Shown here piece by piece: positions 5,961 through 6,040 of a stretch of DNA of 6,040 bases (the first letter of the stretch is position 1; every line of letters begins with the position of its first letter). Origin of the DNA: an uncultured bacterium. Its GTDB lineage: Bacteria; Eisenbacteria; RBG-16-71-46; CAIMUX01. The position numbers and the translations under genes were made by a program. The stretch spans positions 1-6,040 of the forward strand of contig CAMPIC010000197.1 of NCBI GenBank assembly GCA_946886185.1. Direction: 5' to 3'. A model generated the notes under the pieces. It ran no database searches, was not told the DNA's origin, and was given only the letters and a program-made list of their open reading frames with translations.

Positions 5961-6040
5961 CGATCCCCGATTACGAAACGTTCCGGGAGCTGGCCCGCCA
6001 TCACCCGATCGTGCCCGTGTATCGCGAGCTGATCGCGGAT
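5957..6040 (+). CDS. trpE: Anthranilate synthase component I, N-terminus (3'-partial)
   Basis: TrpE makes anthranilate from chorismate, using ammonia supplied by the TrpG glutaminase, the first step of tryptophan synthesis. Only 28 residues are in the window. They read as the N-terminus of the family: a Phe/Glu-rich start (DYETFRELARHH, 5-16) followed by IVPVYRELIAD (18-28), matching the usual IPVYRE-x-xAD, after which TrpE normally has TPVSAF. The chorismate-binding domain is beyond the edge. GTG 5957 overlaps the recN stop by four bases (GTGA) and follows AAGGAGG. The related PabB (aminodeoxychorismate synthase) is possible, but PVYRELIAD is more TrpE-like. The call rests on a short motif, so it is less certain than the others. 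Confidence 0.78.
   Translation, partial: MTIPDYETFRELARHHPIVPVYRELIAD

Noticed and set aside
1..6040. CRISPR array, insertion sequence, tRNA/rRNA, toxin-antitoxin or defence genes
   Set aside because: No regularly spaced repeats, terminal inverted repeats, transposase motifs or RNA-gene signatures seen; coding by recognised core genes fills almost the whole window.

Overview
The window is a compact, GC-rich bacterial chromosomal segment. All coding is on the + strand, and G or C dominates third codon positions. It carries seven genes in the order folD (5'-truncated), xseA, xseB, ispA, nadK, recN and trpE (only its first 28 codons). Four of the seven probable starts use or may use GTG (xseB, ispA, trpE certainly by context; recN possibly). 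The order matches the widely conserved bacterial block folD-xseA-xseB-ispA-(dxs-tlyA-argR)-nadK-recN, so this is core housekeeping DNA and not an island. The phylum cannot be fixed from the sequence; a high-GC non-actinobacterial lineage (deltaproteobacterial, Gemmatimonadota or Eisenbacteria-like) would fit, but that is a guess.

Layout: 2-697 is the C-terminal 231 residues of FolD. xseA begins on the last base of the folD stop (697). xseB begins four bases before the xseA stop ends (2040-2043). ispA begins eight bases inside xseB (2341-2348), and nadK overlaps the ispA stop by four bases (3345-3348). Then comes the only intergenic gap, 63-72 bp (4185 to the recN start). recN runs to 5960, and trpE starts in a four-base overlap with its stop, behind a full AAGGAGG Shine-Dalgarno. 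The first five genes are therefore almost certainly one translationally coupled transcript. recN-trpE is a second coupled pair that may be read from the same transcript or from its own promoter.

Functionally the genes do not form one pathway. FolD makes one-carbon folates and NADP(H); NadK makes the NADP+ that FolD uses. XseA and XseB are the two subunits of exonuclease VII, and RecN is an SMC-like double-strand-break repair protein. IspA makes farnesyl (or a similar short prenyl) diphosphate. TrpE starts tryptophan synthesis.

I found no undescribed system, mobile element, CRISPR array, tRNA or rRNA. The points worth a second look are modest: dxs/tlyA missing between ispA and nadK, a basic C-terminal tail on IspA, altered motifs in RecN, Shine-Dalgarno sequences that dictate the C-termini of upstream proteins, a strong excess of GATC, and coupling of recN to trpE.
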